Below, in pieces: positions 42,035-53,189 of a stretch of DNA of 64,000 nucleotides. Numbering within the stretch: the stretch's first letter is position 1; each line of letters begins with the position of its first letter. The position numbers and the translations under genes were made by a program. The stretch covers positions 37,233-101,232 of the forward strand of contig JAUJOT010000009.1 in NCBI GenBank assembly GCA_030447505.1, written 5' to 3'. The notes under the pieces were generated by a model. That model was not told where the DNA came from. It searched no databases and worked only from the letters and a program-made list of their open reading frames with translations. Source of the DNA: Solirubrobacteraceae bacterium (lineage in GTDB: Bacteria; Actinomycetota; Thermoleophilia; Solirubrobacterales; Solirubrobacteraceae).

Positions 42035-42541
42035 ATGCAGATCGGTCATCTGGGGCTGGGCTCGAACATCGGCGACAGGCGCGCGAATCTGCAGGCCGCC
42101 GCCGACGCCCTGCCAGGCCACGGCGTCGCAGTGCTCGCCAGCTCGTCGACGTACGACACCGAACCGGTGGGCGAGATCCTCGACCAGGCCGACTTCCTCA
42201 ACGCATGCCTGCGCGTCGAGACCGAGCTCGATCCGGAAGCGCTGCTGGGTGCATGCAAGGCCGTCGAGCGCGACCTCGGCCGCCGCGGCGGCGGCCCGCG
42301 TCACGGCCCGCGCCCGATCGATGTCGACCTGCTGCTGCTCGGAGACGTCGAGTACAGCTCCGAGCGCCTGACGCTGCCGCACGAGCAGGTGCTGGCGCGC
42401 CGCTTCGTCCTGATCCCGCTGCTCGAGCTGGACTTCACGCTGACGACGCCGTCGGGCGAGCGCCTGGCAGACGCGCTCGCGGCGCTGCCGCTCGACGAAG
42501 GGGTGCGGCGCGCGGGACCGCCGCTAGCCTTGGGCACGTGA
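42035..42541 (+). CDS. folK: 2-amino-4-hydroxy-6-hydroxymethyl-dihydropteridine pyrophosphokinase
   Basis: 168 residues from ATG 42035, which gives the usual start MQIGHLGLGSNIGDR. Further motifs: FLNACLRVETEL and HGPRPIDVDLLLLGD, where the Asp pair binds Mg-ATP. It pyrophosphorylates the pterin for FolP. GTG 41981 is an alternative start that would add 18 residues. Confidence 0.94.
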   Translation: MQIGHLGLGSNIGDRRANLQAAADALPGHGVAVLASSSTYDTEPVGEILDQADFLNACLRVETELDPEALLGACKAVERDLGRRGGGPRHGPRPIDVDLLLLGDVEYSSERLTLPHEQVLARRFVLIPLLELDFTLTTPSGERLADALAALPLDEGVRRAGPPLALGT

Positions 42542-43341
42542 GCGGACACGACATCACCTCGCCGGCGAACGGCGGCGAAAGCGACGCGCGCGGGCGCCGT
42601 CGCAACCCTGCCGAGGAGGCGCGCACGCTCGTCGCCTCGATGACCGTCGGATACCTCGCGACGGTCGGCCAGAACGGCGACCCCTGGTGCTCGCTCGTCG
42701 TCTACGGCGCGACGGCCGACGGCGAGCCCGTCCTGCTCGTCTCGACGATGGCCGAGCACGGGCGCAACCTCATCCACGACGCGCGCGCGAGCCTCGCGCT
42801 CAACGATCCGTCGGCGCCGGGCGATCCGCTCGACCGGCCCCGGATCACGCTCGCCGGTCGCGCCGTGCGGCCCGAGGGCGAGCGCGCCGAGCAGGCGCTC
42901 GACGCGCACGTCGCGGCAATCCCCGGCGCGATGCTGTACGCCGGCTGGGATGACTTCACGCTGTGGGTGCTCGAGGTCGAGCGGGTGCGCTGGGTCGGCG
43001 GCTTCGCCGTCATGGAGACGGTCAGCGCCGAGGACTACCGCGCCGCCGAGCCCGACCCGACAGCGCCCGTGGCGGCGAAGTCCGTCGCGCATCTCAACAA
43101 GGACCACGCCGACGCGCTGCTCGCCATCTCGCGCGAGCTGGGCGGTGCGCGCGGCGCCGTCTCGGCCGTCTGCACCGGGATCGACCGCTACGGGATCGAC
43201 CTGAGCTGCACCGGAGCCGGGCAGTCGGCGGCGGCGCGCGTGCTCTTCGACGAGCCGCTGGCGAAGGCCGCCGACGTGCGCCCCGCGACGGTCAGGCTCG
43301 CCCAGCGGGCGCGCGAGCGGCAGGCGCGCGTCGCCGACTGA
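42538..43341 (+). CDS. HugZ-like FMN-binding split-barrel protein with DUF2470
   Basis: 267 residues from GTG 42538 (GTGA overlap with folK). The N-terminal pyridoxamine-oxidase-like barrel runs from about residue 20 to 165 (TVGYLATVGQNGDPWCSLVVYG... SLALNDPSAPGDPLDRPRITL), and the C-terminal DUF2470 domain has VAHLNKDHADALL. HugZ-type proteins degrade haem or bind F420/FMN. The family is clear, the substrate is not. Confidence 0.82.
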   Translation: MSGHDITSPANGGESDARGRRRNPAEEARTLVASMTVGYLATVGQNGDPWCSLVVYGATADGEPVLLVSTMAEHGRNLIHDARASLALNDPSAPGDPLDRPRITLAGRAVRPEGERAEQALDAHVAAIPGAMLYAGWDDFTLWVLEVERVRWVGGFAVMETVSAEDYRAAEPDPTAPVAAKSVAHLNKDHADALLAISRELGGARGAVSAVCTGIDRYGIDLSCTGAGQSAAARVLFDEPLAKAADVRPATVRLAQRARERQARVAD

Positions 43342-43349
43342 GCGGCCCC

Positions 43350-44027
43350 GTGCTGTTCGACGAGCTCGTCGCGCGGATCGGCGCCGAGCGCTATCGCGCT
43401 GCCTGCCACGCCGCCTGGAGTACGGGCGCCGGCACCGGACGCTGCAGCGCCGTGCGATCGTGGCCCGGCGACCTCCAGATGGTTCCGCACGAGTTCTCCG
43501 ACGCCTGGTGGCACGGCGACGCGTCGCTCGCCGAGCGGCTGGAGATGGGCCTGCGGCTGTACCGCGAGATGCCCTGCTACGCGAGCACGATCGAGCTCAA
43601 GAGCTTCTACGAGCAGTTCGGCGCCGACGAGAGGCGCGCGCTGTGGCAGGCCTTCCGCGCGGTGCTCGACTGCGACGACGATCGCCTGGCCGACCCGCTG
43701 TGGGTGGACTTCTTCGAGGATCGTGGCACGGTCGAGGAGGCATGGCGCGAGACGACGCGGCGCGACGTCGACCCATGGGAGCGGCGGCTCGTGCGCGTGC
43801 TCGACGTCGCGGGGCCCGTGCCGTGGCGTCTGAAGGAGGAGCTGTTCGCGGCGCTCGTGCGCGAGCCGCGCTTTCACCACGCGATCTTCCGGGCGATCGC
43901 CGGCAGCGCGTTCGACCTCTACGGCGATCTCGATCCGCCGGCCGCGGCGCGCTGGCTCGGGCGGCTTGACCTGCCGCCCCAGACGCCCGATCTGGCGGCG
44001 CTGCGTGTGCGGCTGGGCGCCGGCTAG
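43350..44027 (+). CDS. Hypothetical protein
   Basis: 225 residues from GTG 43350, 8 bases after the HugZ-like stop. It is mostly helical, Trp-rich (about ten Trp) with features such as FSDAWWHGDASLAERLE and LYREMPCYASTIEL. No motif, signal or TM helix is recognised. The position and codon use agree with a real gene. Confidence 0.6.
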   Translation: MLFDELVARIGAERYRAACHAAWSTGAGTGRCSAVRSWPGDLQMVPHEFSDAWWHGDASLAERLEMGLRLYREMPCYASTIELKSFYEQFGADERRALWQAFRAVLDCDDDRLADPLWVDFFEDRGTVEEAWRETTRRDVDPWERRLVRVLDVAGPVPWRLKEELFAALVREPRFHHAIFRAIAGSAFDLYGDLDPPAAARWLGRLDLPPQTPDLAALRVRLGAG

Positions 44028-44047
44028 GCACGGCCAGCGACGTAGCC

Positions 44048-44078
44048 GGAGGTCCTGCCTCGTCTCAGCAGGACCTCC
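44048..44078. terminator. Bidirectional terminator hairpin
   Basis: GGAGGTCCTGC and GCAGGACCTCC make a perfect 11-bp stem with a 9-base loop, between the convergent hypothetical gene and the LPIP-repeat gene. Confidence 0.9.
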
Positions 44079-44092
44079 GATCGTCGTGTCGA

Positions 44093-44427
44093 TCAGTTGC
44101 CGCCGCCGATCGGCAGGAAGCCGGGGATCGGCAGCCCGCTCGGGATCGGCAGGTTGGCCGGGATCGGCAGGTTCGTCGGGATCGGCAGGCCCGACGGCAC
44201 GCCGCCAGGAGTCGTCGTCGCGCCGGGCCTCGTGCCGCCACCGAAGATGCCCTGCAGAACTGCGGTGAGCGGTTGATGGCGCTCTGAACCGGACCCTGCG
44301 CCGCGCTGGGCAGGCCCGAGACGATCGCCTGCAGGCGCTCGACGCCCGTCAGCATCGCCCCGGTCGCGACGCTCAGGGCCGCGGTGAGATGCGGCTGGGC
44401 GGCGTCTGAGACGTCGCCGGAGCGCAT
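44093..44427 (-). pseudogene. LPIP-repeat protein gene, frameshifted
   Basis: From ATG 44427 the frame encodes MRSGDVSDAAQPHLTAALSV and VQSAIN, then shifts to nonsense. The adjacent frame picks up at about 44270 with PLTAVLQGIFGGGTRPGATT and continues into repeated LPIP units (SGLPIPTNLPIPANLPIP) to 44093. One extra C near 44268 would join the two frames as ...INPLTAVLQGIF. So it is either a single-base deletion mutant or a sequencing error. The intact product would be about 111 residues with a proline-repeat C-terminus. Confidence 0.7.
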
Positions 44428-44505
44428 CGCCGCGACGATGCTGAGGACCTTCCTCGTGCTTACAACGCAACCCGAGCGTCGATGTAAGCAACGAGTTCGT
44501 GAAGT

Positions 44506-44535
44506 TTGTTCGGCGTTGGATCCGCCCCGTAGAGT
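44506..44535 (+). promoter_or_regulatory. Putative promoter of coaX (leaderless)
   Basis: TTGTTC (44506-44511), an 18-base spacer, TAGAGT (44530-44535). The predicted start point is at or next to ATG 44543, implying a leaderless message. Confidence 0.45.
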
Positions 44536-44542
44536 CGTCCGC

Positions 44543-45307
44543 ATGCTCCTCGCCGTCGACGTCGGCAACACGCAGACGCACTTCGGCACGTTCCGCGGCG
44601 ACGAGCTGGTCGAGCACTGGCGCTTCGCGACGATCACCGAGTCGACGGCGGACGAGATCGGCGCGGTGCTGCGCAACCTGCTCGAGCTGCGTGGGATCGG
44701 CCTGGCGGACATCGGTGCGTCGATCGTCTCCTCGACCGTGCCGCCGCTCGCCCCGCAGTGGCTGGCGATGGGCGAGCGCTACCTGGGCCACGAGATGCTC
44801 AACGTGGGGCCGGGGCTGAAGACCGGCATGGCGCTGCGCTACGACAACCCGCGCGAGATCGGCGCCGACCGGCTCGCCAACGCGGTCGCGATCCGCGAGC
44901 GCTTCGGCGGACCGGCGATCTGCGTCGACTTCGGCACGTCTGTGAACTTCGACATCGTCGGCCGCGACGGGGACTTTCTCGGCGGCGTGCTCGTGCCGGG
45001 CGTCGAGATCTCGCTCGCCGCGCTGACCTCGCGCGGCGCCAAGCTGCCGAGCATCGACCTCGAGCCGCCGCGCACGCTGATCGGCAAGTCGACCGTCGAC
45101 GCGATCCGCTCCGGCGTCGTCTACGGTTTTGCCGGCGCGATCGACGGCATCCTGCGGCGCCTGTTCGACGAGCTCGGCGACGAGACGGACGTCATCGCCA
45201 CCGGCGGCCTCGCCAGCGCGATCGTCCCGTTCACAGAGCGCATCGACGAGGTCGACGACCTGCTGACCCTGACGGGCCTGCGGCTGCTGTACGAGCGCAA
45301 TGCCTGA
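44543..45307 (+). CDS. coaX: Type III pantothenate kinase
   Basis: 254 residues from ATG 44543. It starts LLAVDVGNTQTHFGTF, the ASKHA phosphate-binding motif, with GADRLANAVA and CVDFGTSVNFDIV (the phosphate-2 motif, usually DxGTAxT) and GGLASAIVP (adenosine motif) further on. It performs the first CoA-synthesis step. No Shine-Dalgarno is visible, in keeping with the leaderless promoter. Confidence 0.95.
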   Translation: MLLAVDVGNTQTHFGTFRGDELVEHWRFATITESTADEIGAVLRNLLELRGIGLADIGASIVSSTVPPLAPQWLAMGERYLGHEMLNVGPGLKTGMALRYDNPREIGADRLANAVAIRERFGGPAICVDFGTSVNFDIVGRDGDFLGGVLVPGVEISLAALTSRGAKLPSIDLEPPRTLIGKSTVDAIRSGVVYGFAGAIDGILRRLFDELGDETDVIATGGLASAIVPFTERIDEVDDLLTLTGLRLLYERNA

Positions 45308-45343
45308 GGCCGCGCCCCGCCTCGCGCCTACCATGGACCCCTG

Positions 45344-46351
45344 ATGCCCCGCACACTCGGCGACCCGTGGAAGCTCGCCCACCTCGACGTCCCCAACCGC
45401 GTCGTGCTCGCGCCGCTGGCGGGGATCGGCAACTGGTTCGTGCGCCTGCAGGCCAAGCGCTATGGCGCGGGGATGGTGGTGTCGGAGATGGTGTCGAGCT
45501 TCGGCGTGCACCACCGCAACGAGAAGACGTGCGAGGAGATGCTGCGCATCGATCCGGCCGAGCGCGCCGCCGGGCCCGGCGGGCCGATCTGCATCCAGCT
45601 CTTCGGTCAGGAGCCCGACGTCATGCGCAGCGCCGCTGCCAGCGTCGCGCACGACACGACCGCCGACGTCATCGACCTCAACATGGGCTGCCCCGTGCCG
45701 AAGGTCTGCAAGACCGGCGCGGGCGCCGCGCTGATCGACGATCCCGACCTCGCGGTCGAGGTCGCACGCGCCGCGCGCGAGGGCTCGAAGCTTCCCGTCA
45801 CCGTGAAGATCCGCAGCGGCCGGCGTGCCGGCGCGCGCGACGGCTTCGACCTCGCGCACCGGCTCGTCGACGAGGCCGGCGTCGCGGCGATCGGCTTCCA
45901 CCCGCGCTCGGCGCAGGTCCACCACAAGGGCACGCCCGACCTCGACCTCGCGCGCGAGCTCGTCGAGACCCTGCAGGCACCCGTGATCCTCAGCGGCGGG
46001 ATGAGCGACCCCGGCACGATCCGCCGTGCCTTCGAGTACACCGGCTGCGAGGCGGTCATGCTCGCGCGCGGCGCGCTCGGCAACCCGTGGCTGTTCGCAC
46101 GGCTGCTCGGGACCCGCGACGTGGAGCCGACGACGGTCGAGGTCCTCGACGAGCTCGAGTGGGTCATGCAGCGCGCCGTCGAGCACCTCGGCGAGCGTCG
46201 CGCGGGGCGCTATCTGCGCAAGTTCTATCCCTGGTACGTCGACCGGATCGGGGGCTCCAAGGCGCTGCAGGCGGCGCTTCAGGCGACCGACACGGTCGAC
46301 GAGGCGCGGGCCGTGCTGGCCGCGGTGCACGAGCTTTCCGTCGCTGCTTGA
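45344..46351 (+). CDS. dusB: tRNA-dihydrouridine synthase
   Basis: 335 residues. The FMN TIM barrel has APLAGIGNWFVR, catalytic Cys in LNMGCPVPKVCK, VKIRSGRRAG and HPRSAQVHH, then GGMSDPGTIRRAF. It reduces uridines in tRNA D-loops. It lies between coaX and greA; a terminator follows it. Confidence 0.92.
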   Translation: MPRTLGDPWKLAHLDVPNRVVLAPLAGIGNWFVRLQAKRYGAGMVVSEMVSSFGVHHRNEKTCEEMLRIDPAERAAGPGGPICIQLFGQEPDVMRSAAASVAHDTTADVIDLNMGCPVPKVCKTGAGAALIDDPDLAVEVARAAREGSKLPVTVKIRSGRRAGARDGFDLAHRLVDEAGVAAIGFHPRSAQVHHKGTPDLDLARELVETLQAPVILSGGMSDPGTIRRAFEYTGCEAVMLARGALGNPWLFARLLGTRDVEPTTVEVLDELEWVMQRAVEHLGERRAGRYLRKFYPWYVDRIGGSKALQAALQATDTVDEARAVLAAVHELSVAA

Positions 46352-46399
46352 CGCGCTGCTACCATGCGGCGTCGCCTGCGCAGCCCTCCGCTGCTCCCA

Positions 46400-46420
46400 C
46401 CCGCCCAGAGGCGGGTTTTT
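46400..46420 (+). terminator. Intrinsic terminator after dusB
   Basis: CCCGCC-CAGA-GGCGGG followed directly by TTTTT. It is 16 bases before greA ATG 46436, so it could also act in the greA leader. GreA would need its own promoter or read-through. Confidence 0.85.
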
Positions 46421-46435
46421 CCATCTACAGAGGCC

Positions 46436-46915
46436 ATGCCCAAGGACGTCATCCTCACCGCCGACGGACTCGAGAAGCTCAAGACCGAGCTTGCTCATCT
46501 GCAGGGCGACAAGCGCCGCGAGGTCGCTCAGCGCATCAAGGAGGCGCGCGAGTTCGGCGACATCTCAGAGAACTCCGAGTACGACGACGCCAAGAACGAG
46601 CAGGCGATGCTCGAGGCGCGCATCGCGCAGGTCGAGGAGCGCCTGCGGTCTGCGTCCGTCGTCGACGCGAAGGACGTCTCGACCGACGTCGTCCAGGTCG
46701 GCTCCGTCGTCAACGTCAAGGACGAGGCCAGCGGCAAGACGCAGAAGTTCACGATCGTCGGCTCGCCCGAGGCCAAGCCGCCCGAGCGGCTGTCCTACGA
46801 GTCGCCGGTCGGCAAGGCGCTGCTGGGCCACAGGCGCAACGACGTCGTCGACGTCCCGTTGCCCAACGGCAAGAGCATCCAGTACAAGATCACGAAGATC
46901 GACGTCGGGCTCTGA
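46436..46915 (+). CDS. greA: Transcription elongation factor GreA
   Basis: 159 residues from ATG 46436. The N-terminal coiled coil has DISENSEYDDAKNEQ, carrying the acidic tip residues, and the C-terminal domain YESPVGKALLGHRRNDVV. It promotes RNA cleavage in backtracked RNA polymerase. Followed after 6 bases by lysS. Confidence 0.96.
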   Translation: MPKDVILTADGLEKLKTELAHLQGDKRREVAQRIKEAREFGDISENSEYDDAKNEQAMLEARIAQVEERLRSASVVDAKDVSTDVVQVGSVVNVKDEASGKTQKFTIVGSPEAKPPERLSYESPVGKALLGHRRNDVVDVPLPNGKSIQYKITKIDVGL

Positions 46916-46921
46916 GCCGCC

Positions 46922-48361
46922 ATGGCTGACGAGCTGCTCGCCGTCAGGCGCGCGAAGCTCGAGAAGCTGCGTGCCGACGGGATCGACCCGTTCCCGCATC
47001 GGTTCGCGGGCGTCGAGCCGGTCGCCGCAGTGCTCGCCGCGCACGAGGCGCTCGAGGCCGGTCAGGAGACCGATGCCACGCACCGCGTCGCCGGACGGCT
47101 CGCCGCCCGTCGCGGTCAGGGCAGGATGGCGTTCCTGGACCTCGTCGACCGCTCCGGGCGCCTGCAGCTGCAGGCGCGCCAGGACGTGCTCGGCGACGAG
47201 CTGCACGAGCGGCTGCTCACCCAGGTCGACCTCGGCGACATCATCGGCGTCGACGGCACCGCGCTGCGCACGAAGCGCGGCGAGATCTCGCTGAGGATCG
47301 AGCGCTTCACGGTCCTTGCGAAGTCGCTGCGCCCGCCGCCCGAGAAGCACCACGGCCTGCAGGACGTCGAGACGCGCTACCGGCGCCGCGAGCTTGACCT
47401 GATGGCCAACGAGGAGGCGCGCGAGCTGTTCATCGCGCGCGCGAAGGTCATCACCGCGATCCGCAGCTTGCTCGACGGCGAGAACTTCATCGAGGTCGAG
47501 ACGCCGATCCTGCAGCCGCTCTACGGCGGCGCGCTCGCGCGCCCGTTCACGACGCACCACAACGCTCTGGACCGCACCCTGTACCTGCGCATCGCGACCG
47601 AGCTCTACCTCAAGCGCTGCATCGTCGGCGGGCTCGAGCGCGTCTACGAGATCGGCAAGAACTTCCGCAACGAGGGGCTGTCGACGAAGCACAACCCCGA
47701 GTTCACGGTGCTCGAGTTCTACGAGGCGTATGCCGACTACAACGACGTCGCCGACCGCCTGGAATCGCTCGTGCGCTCGGTCGCGGCGCAGGTCGGCTCG
47801 ACCGGTCGGATCGACTTCGAGGGGCCGTGGCGGCGCGTCACGCTGCGCGCCGCAATACGCGATGCGACCGGAGTCGACTTCATGGAGCACCGCGACCGCG
47901 CCGGCCTCGTCGCCGCGATCGGCGACCGCCTGCCGACAGGCGGACGCACGTGGCCGCAGCTCGTCGACGACCTGCTCAGCAGCTTCGTCGAGCCGACGCT
48001 GCAGCAGCCGACGTTCCTGATGGACTACCCCGTCGAGCTCTCCCCGCTGGCCAAGGCGCACCGCTCCGAGCCGGGGCTCGTCGAGCGCTGGGAGGCATTC
48101 TGCGCCGGCATCGAGATCGCCAACGCCTTCACCGAGCTCAACGATCCCGACGAGCAACGCGCCAGGTTCGAAGCGCAGGCGCGCCTGGCGGCCGAAGGAG
48201 ACGAGGAGGCGGCACCGTACGACGAGGTCTTCGTGCAGGCGCTCGAGCAGGGCATGCCGCCTACAGGTGGGGTCGGATTGGGTATAGACAGGCTTGTGAT
48301 GTCCCTACGCGATCGATCGTCCATCCGCGAAGTCGTGCTTTTCCCGGCGATGCGCGACTGA
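46922..48361 (+). CDS. lysS: Lysyl-tRNA synthetase, class II
   Basis: 479 residues. OB-fold anticodon domain in the N-terminal 140 residues (GRLAARRGQGRMAFLDL). Class II motif 2 is FRNEGLSTKHNPEF and motif 3 GVGLGIDRLVM near the C-terminus. The RVYEIGKNFRNEG block and DYPVELSPLAK are lysine-enzyme features. Confidence 0.97.
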   Translation: MADELLAVRRAKLEKLRADGIDPFPHRFAGVEPVAAVLAAHEALEAGQETDATHRVAGRLAARRGQGRMAFLDLVDRSGRLQLQARQDVLGDELHERLLTQVDLGDIIGVDGTALRTKRGEISLRIERFTVLAKSLRPPPEKHHGLQDVETRYRRRELDLMANEEARELFIARAKVITAIRSLLDGENFIEVETPILQPLYGGALARPFTTHHNALDRTLYLRIATELYLKRCIVGGLERVYEIGKNFRNEGLSTKHNPEFTVLEFYEAYADYNDVADRLESLVRSVAAQVGSTGRIDFEGPWRRVTLRAAIRDATGVDFMEHRDRAGLVAAIGDRLPTGGRTWPQLVDDLLSSFVEPTLQQPTFLMDYPVELSPLAKAHRSEPGLVERWEAFCAGIEIANAFTELNDPDEQRARFEAQARLAAEGDEEAAPYDEVFVQALEQGMPPTGGVGLGIDRLVMSLRDRSSIREVVLFPAMRD

Positions 48362-48563
48362 TGCCTGAGCGGTGCGACATTTGGGCAGTCGATGCGTTGG
48401 TAGACTGCCCCATGTCCGCCTTCTGTCGCCGACCCCTCATCCATTTCGTTCGCGGAGCCGAAAGGATGAACACCGTCGGGCAATTCGCCGTCGGTAGAAG
48501 CACATCCGGCCGAGGCAAGCACCGAGGCTAGAGGCCCCGTCCCAGCAGGAAGGATCAAGCAGC
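48362..48563. other. Intergenic region before clpC
   Basis: About 200 bases with an 8-bp perfect inverted repeat GGGCAGTC...GACTGCCC (48383-48410, 12-base loop) soon after the lysS stop. It could be the lysS terminator, though no T-run follows, or an operator. A TTTCG...CGAAA inverted pair lies near 48445-48465. No CtsR box was seen. Confidence 0.45.
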
Positions 48564-51173
<2,610 letters not shown>

Positions 51174-51205
51174 GGACCGGCGCCACGGCGGCTGAGAGAA
51201 TCAGC

Positions 51206-51229
51206 GAGGGCGGCCTGCGGGCCGCCCTC
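51206..51229. terminator. Bidirectional terminator after clpC
   Basis: GAGGGCGGCC-TGCG-GGCCGCCCTC, a perfect 10-bp stem with tetraloop, followed by a G/T-rich stretch. It separates clpC from the convergent glycosyltransferase gene. Confidence 0.9.
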
Positions 51230-51240
51230 GGTCGTCGTTG

Positions 51241-52593
51241 TCAGGGAATGACCGGCAGGTCGCGGCTCCTGCAGATCTTGCGATCGGCGTCCGATCGCGT
51301 GCGAAACGCGCTCAGGACCGGTGCGGCGTGGATGATGAACTGGTCGGGCTGTCCTCCGGCGATGTCGCGGCGCGCGACGAAGGCCAGATACGGCGGCCCG
51401 GCATAGGAGCTGTCCGATGGGCAGCGGCTGATCGCGCGCGCGGCCGCTTCGACCTCGGCATCGGACAGCGTCCGCGCCGGCCCGGAGGCGGCGAGCGGCC
51501 GCGTGAAGAGCGCCGGGTCGTCGGGCGCGACGAGCAGCGAGACGAGCTGCGCGGCGGCGACGGCTGACGCCAGCGCGACCGCGACGCGCCGCCGGACGGA
51601 CGAGGGCGTCTGCGTCCGCCGCGTCAGCGCCGCGACGACGCCGCACGCCGCGAGGCACACGAGCGGCGGCTCCACGACGACCATCGCGGTCAGGTAGCTA
51701 CCGTGCTTGAGCAGCGTCGCGAGCATGAGCAGCGAGCCGACCGACGCGACGAGCAGGCTGCGCGCGAGGTCTTGGTCGTGCAGGCGCTTGCGCTCAGGCC
51801 ATGCGAGCGCGGCCAGGACGAGCAGCGGCAGGACGTTCCATCCCGCCTGCGCCCAGAGCCCCGCGACGTACTGCAGCGAGGCGTAGCCGGCCTGCGTCTG
51901 GGCGTGGACGACGTTCGTCCACAGCGCCTCGCCGAAGAGCGCGAAGAACGCCACCGCCAGCACGCCACCGGCGACGACGAAGCCTGTCAGGCCGTGGCGC
52001 ACGTGGCGCCCGAGCAGCACGATCGCGAGCGCCGGCAGCAGGAGCGCGAGCTTGAACGTCGCCGCGACGGCGGCGAGCACGCCGCCGAGGATGGCCGTGC
52101 AGCGACGGCTGGCGGCCAGCGCCGCGGCCATGATGAGCGGCGCGGCAAGGGTCTCGGGCAGCAGCTGCGCGTGCTCGCGCAGCGCCCATGGCGTGACGAG
52201 CGACGCGAGCGCCGCCAGGAGCGCGGCGTCGCGCCGCCGCGTGAGTCGCCAGACCGCGATCAGCACGAGCAGCGAGACCGCGGCCTTGGATGCCGCCATG
52301 GCGATGCGGATCGCCGTCGCGCTGTCGTCGATCGCGAGCACGGCGGCCCCGACGTAGAAGAGCGACGGCGGTTGTGCGGCGGCGAAATCGCGGTACAGCG
52401 ACTGGCCGTCGAGCACGTAGCGCGCGCTGAGCGAGTACACGCCGTCGGAGTACTCCCAGTAGCTCCGGCCCTGCCAGACGGCCAGCGCGACGAGGAGCAC
52501 GGCACTCAGCACGAGCCAGCACACAAGCAGTGCCGGCCCGCCCGCCCGCGCGGCCACCGGCGAGCGATCGTCCTCCGCGTGCCCCGAGGCCAT
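51241..52593 (-). CDS. GT-C-fold membrane glycosyltransferase (ArnT/PMT-like)
   Basis: 450 residues from ATG 52593 (a GTG at 52605 is also possible). It has about ten TM segments and, after the first, the acidic EYSDGVYSLSARYVLDGQ and LYRDFAAAQPPSLFYVG stretch that characterises GT39/GT83-like polyprenyl-phosphate-dependent sugar transferases. Residues after 340 form a soluble C-terminal part. It probably transfers a sugar to a lipid or protein outside the membrane. Acceptor unknown. Confidence 0.75.
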   Translation of the reverse strand: MASGHAEDDRSPVAARAGGPALLVCWLVLSAVLLVALAVWQGRSYWEYSDGVYSLSARYVLDGQSLYRDFAAAQPPSLFYVGAAVLAIDDSATAIRIAMAASKAAVSLLVLIAVWRLTRRRDAALLAALASLVTPWALREHAQLLPETLAAPLIMAAALAASRRCTAILGGVLAAVAATFKLALLLPALAIVLLGRHVRHGLTGFVVAGGVLAVAFFALFGEALWTNVVHAQTQAGYASLQYVAGLWAQAGWNVLPLLVLAALAWPERKRLHDQDLARSLLVASVGSLLMLATLLKHGSYLTAMVVVEPPLVCLAACGVVAALTRRTQTPSSVRRRVAVALASAVAAAQLVSLLVAPDDPALFTRPLAASGPARTLSDAEVEAAARAISRCPSDSSYAGPPYLAFVARRDIAGGQPDQFIIHAAPVLSAFRTRSDADRKICRSRDLPVIP

Positions 52594-52656
52594 CGCGCCG
52601 CACACTACAAAGCACGGCCCCGCGTGAGCCCGAACGAGCGCGCCCGAGCGCCGTCG

Positions 52657-53058
52657 CTACAGCAGCGTGCCGCGCGCGAGCGCGATGTCGACGTGCGTCT
52701 CCCAGCGCGCGATCCGTCCCTCACGCACCGTCCAGACATGGGCGGCCGCCCAGCTGAGCTCGCGGTCGGCGCCGCGCGGCGTGGCGTTGATCGAGACGAG
52801 CGCGAGCACGTGCTCTGGGCTCAGCGCGATCAGGCCGTCGATCGTGATGTGCATCGACTCGTAGCTGTCGTCCCAGCGCGCGACCCACTGGTTCCAGCCC
52901 TCGATCCCGCGCAGCGTCGACTCCGACGGGCGCAGCGGGTCGCAGACGAGCTCGATGGCAGGATCGACGCGGTCGTTCAGAAGGGAGAGGCCGTCGCCGT
53001 TCCAGCGCTCGTAGAGCTGGTCGGCGATCTCTGTGGCAGTAGGTGTCACGCAGATCAC
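52657..53058 (-). CDS. NTF2/SnoaL-like protein
   Basis: 133 residues from GTG 53058 (GTG 53049 also possible). The pattern IADQLYERWNGDGLSLLND, then GIEGWNQWVARWDD and a C-terminal VWTVREGRIARWETHVD, is typical of the SnoaL/DUF4440-like cone fold. Such proteins are small-molecule isomerases or ligand binders. No active-site assignment. Confidence 0.72.
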   Translation of the reverse strand: MICVTPTATEIADQLYERWNGDGLSLLNDRVDPAIELVCDPLRPSESTLRGIEGWNQWVARWDDSYESMHITIDGLIALSPEHVLALVSINATPRGADRELSWAAAHVWTVREGRIARWETHVDIALARGTLL

Positions 53059-53189
53059 GATAGGCGCGCCGCGCGAAGGCCTGGCCAGCTGTTCGAGCCG
53101 GAAAGCGGTTCCACCGCGCGTCGCAGTCCGAGCGAACGGTGTTCGCCGTGGCATCACGCGCGCCGCGGCCGCGGCCTAGCATCCGGCGC

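Noticed and set aside
48383-48465. CtsR or ClgR operator before clpC
   Set aside because: No GGTCAAA repeat and only a loose TTTCG/CGAAA pair; not enough to name a regulator.
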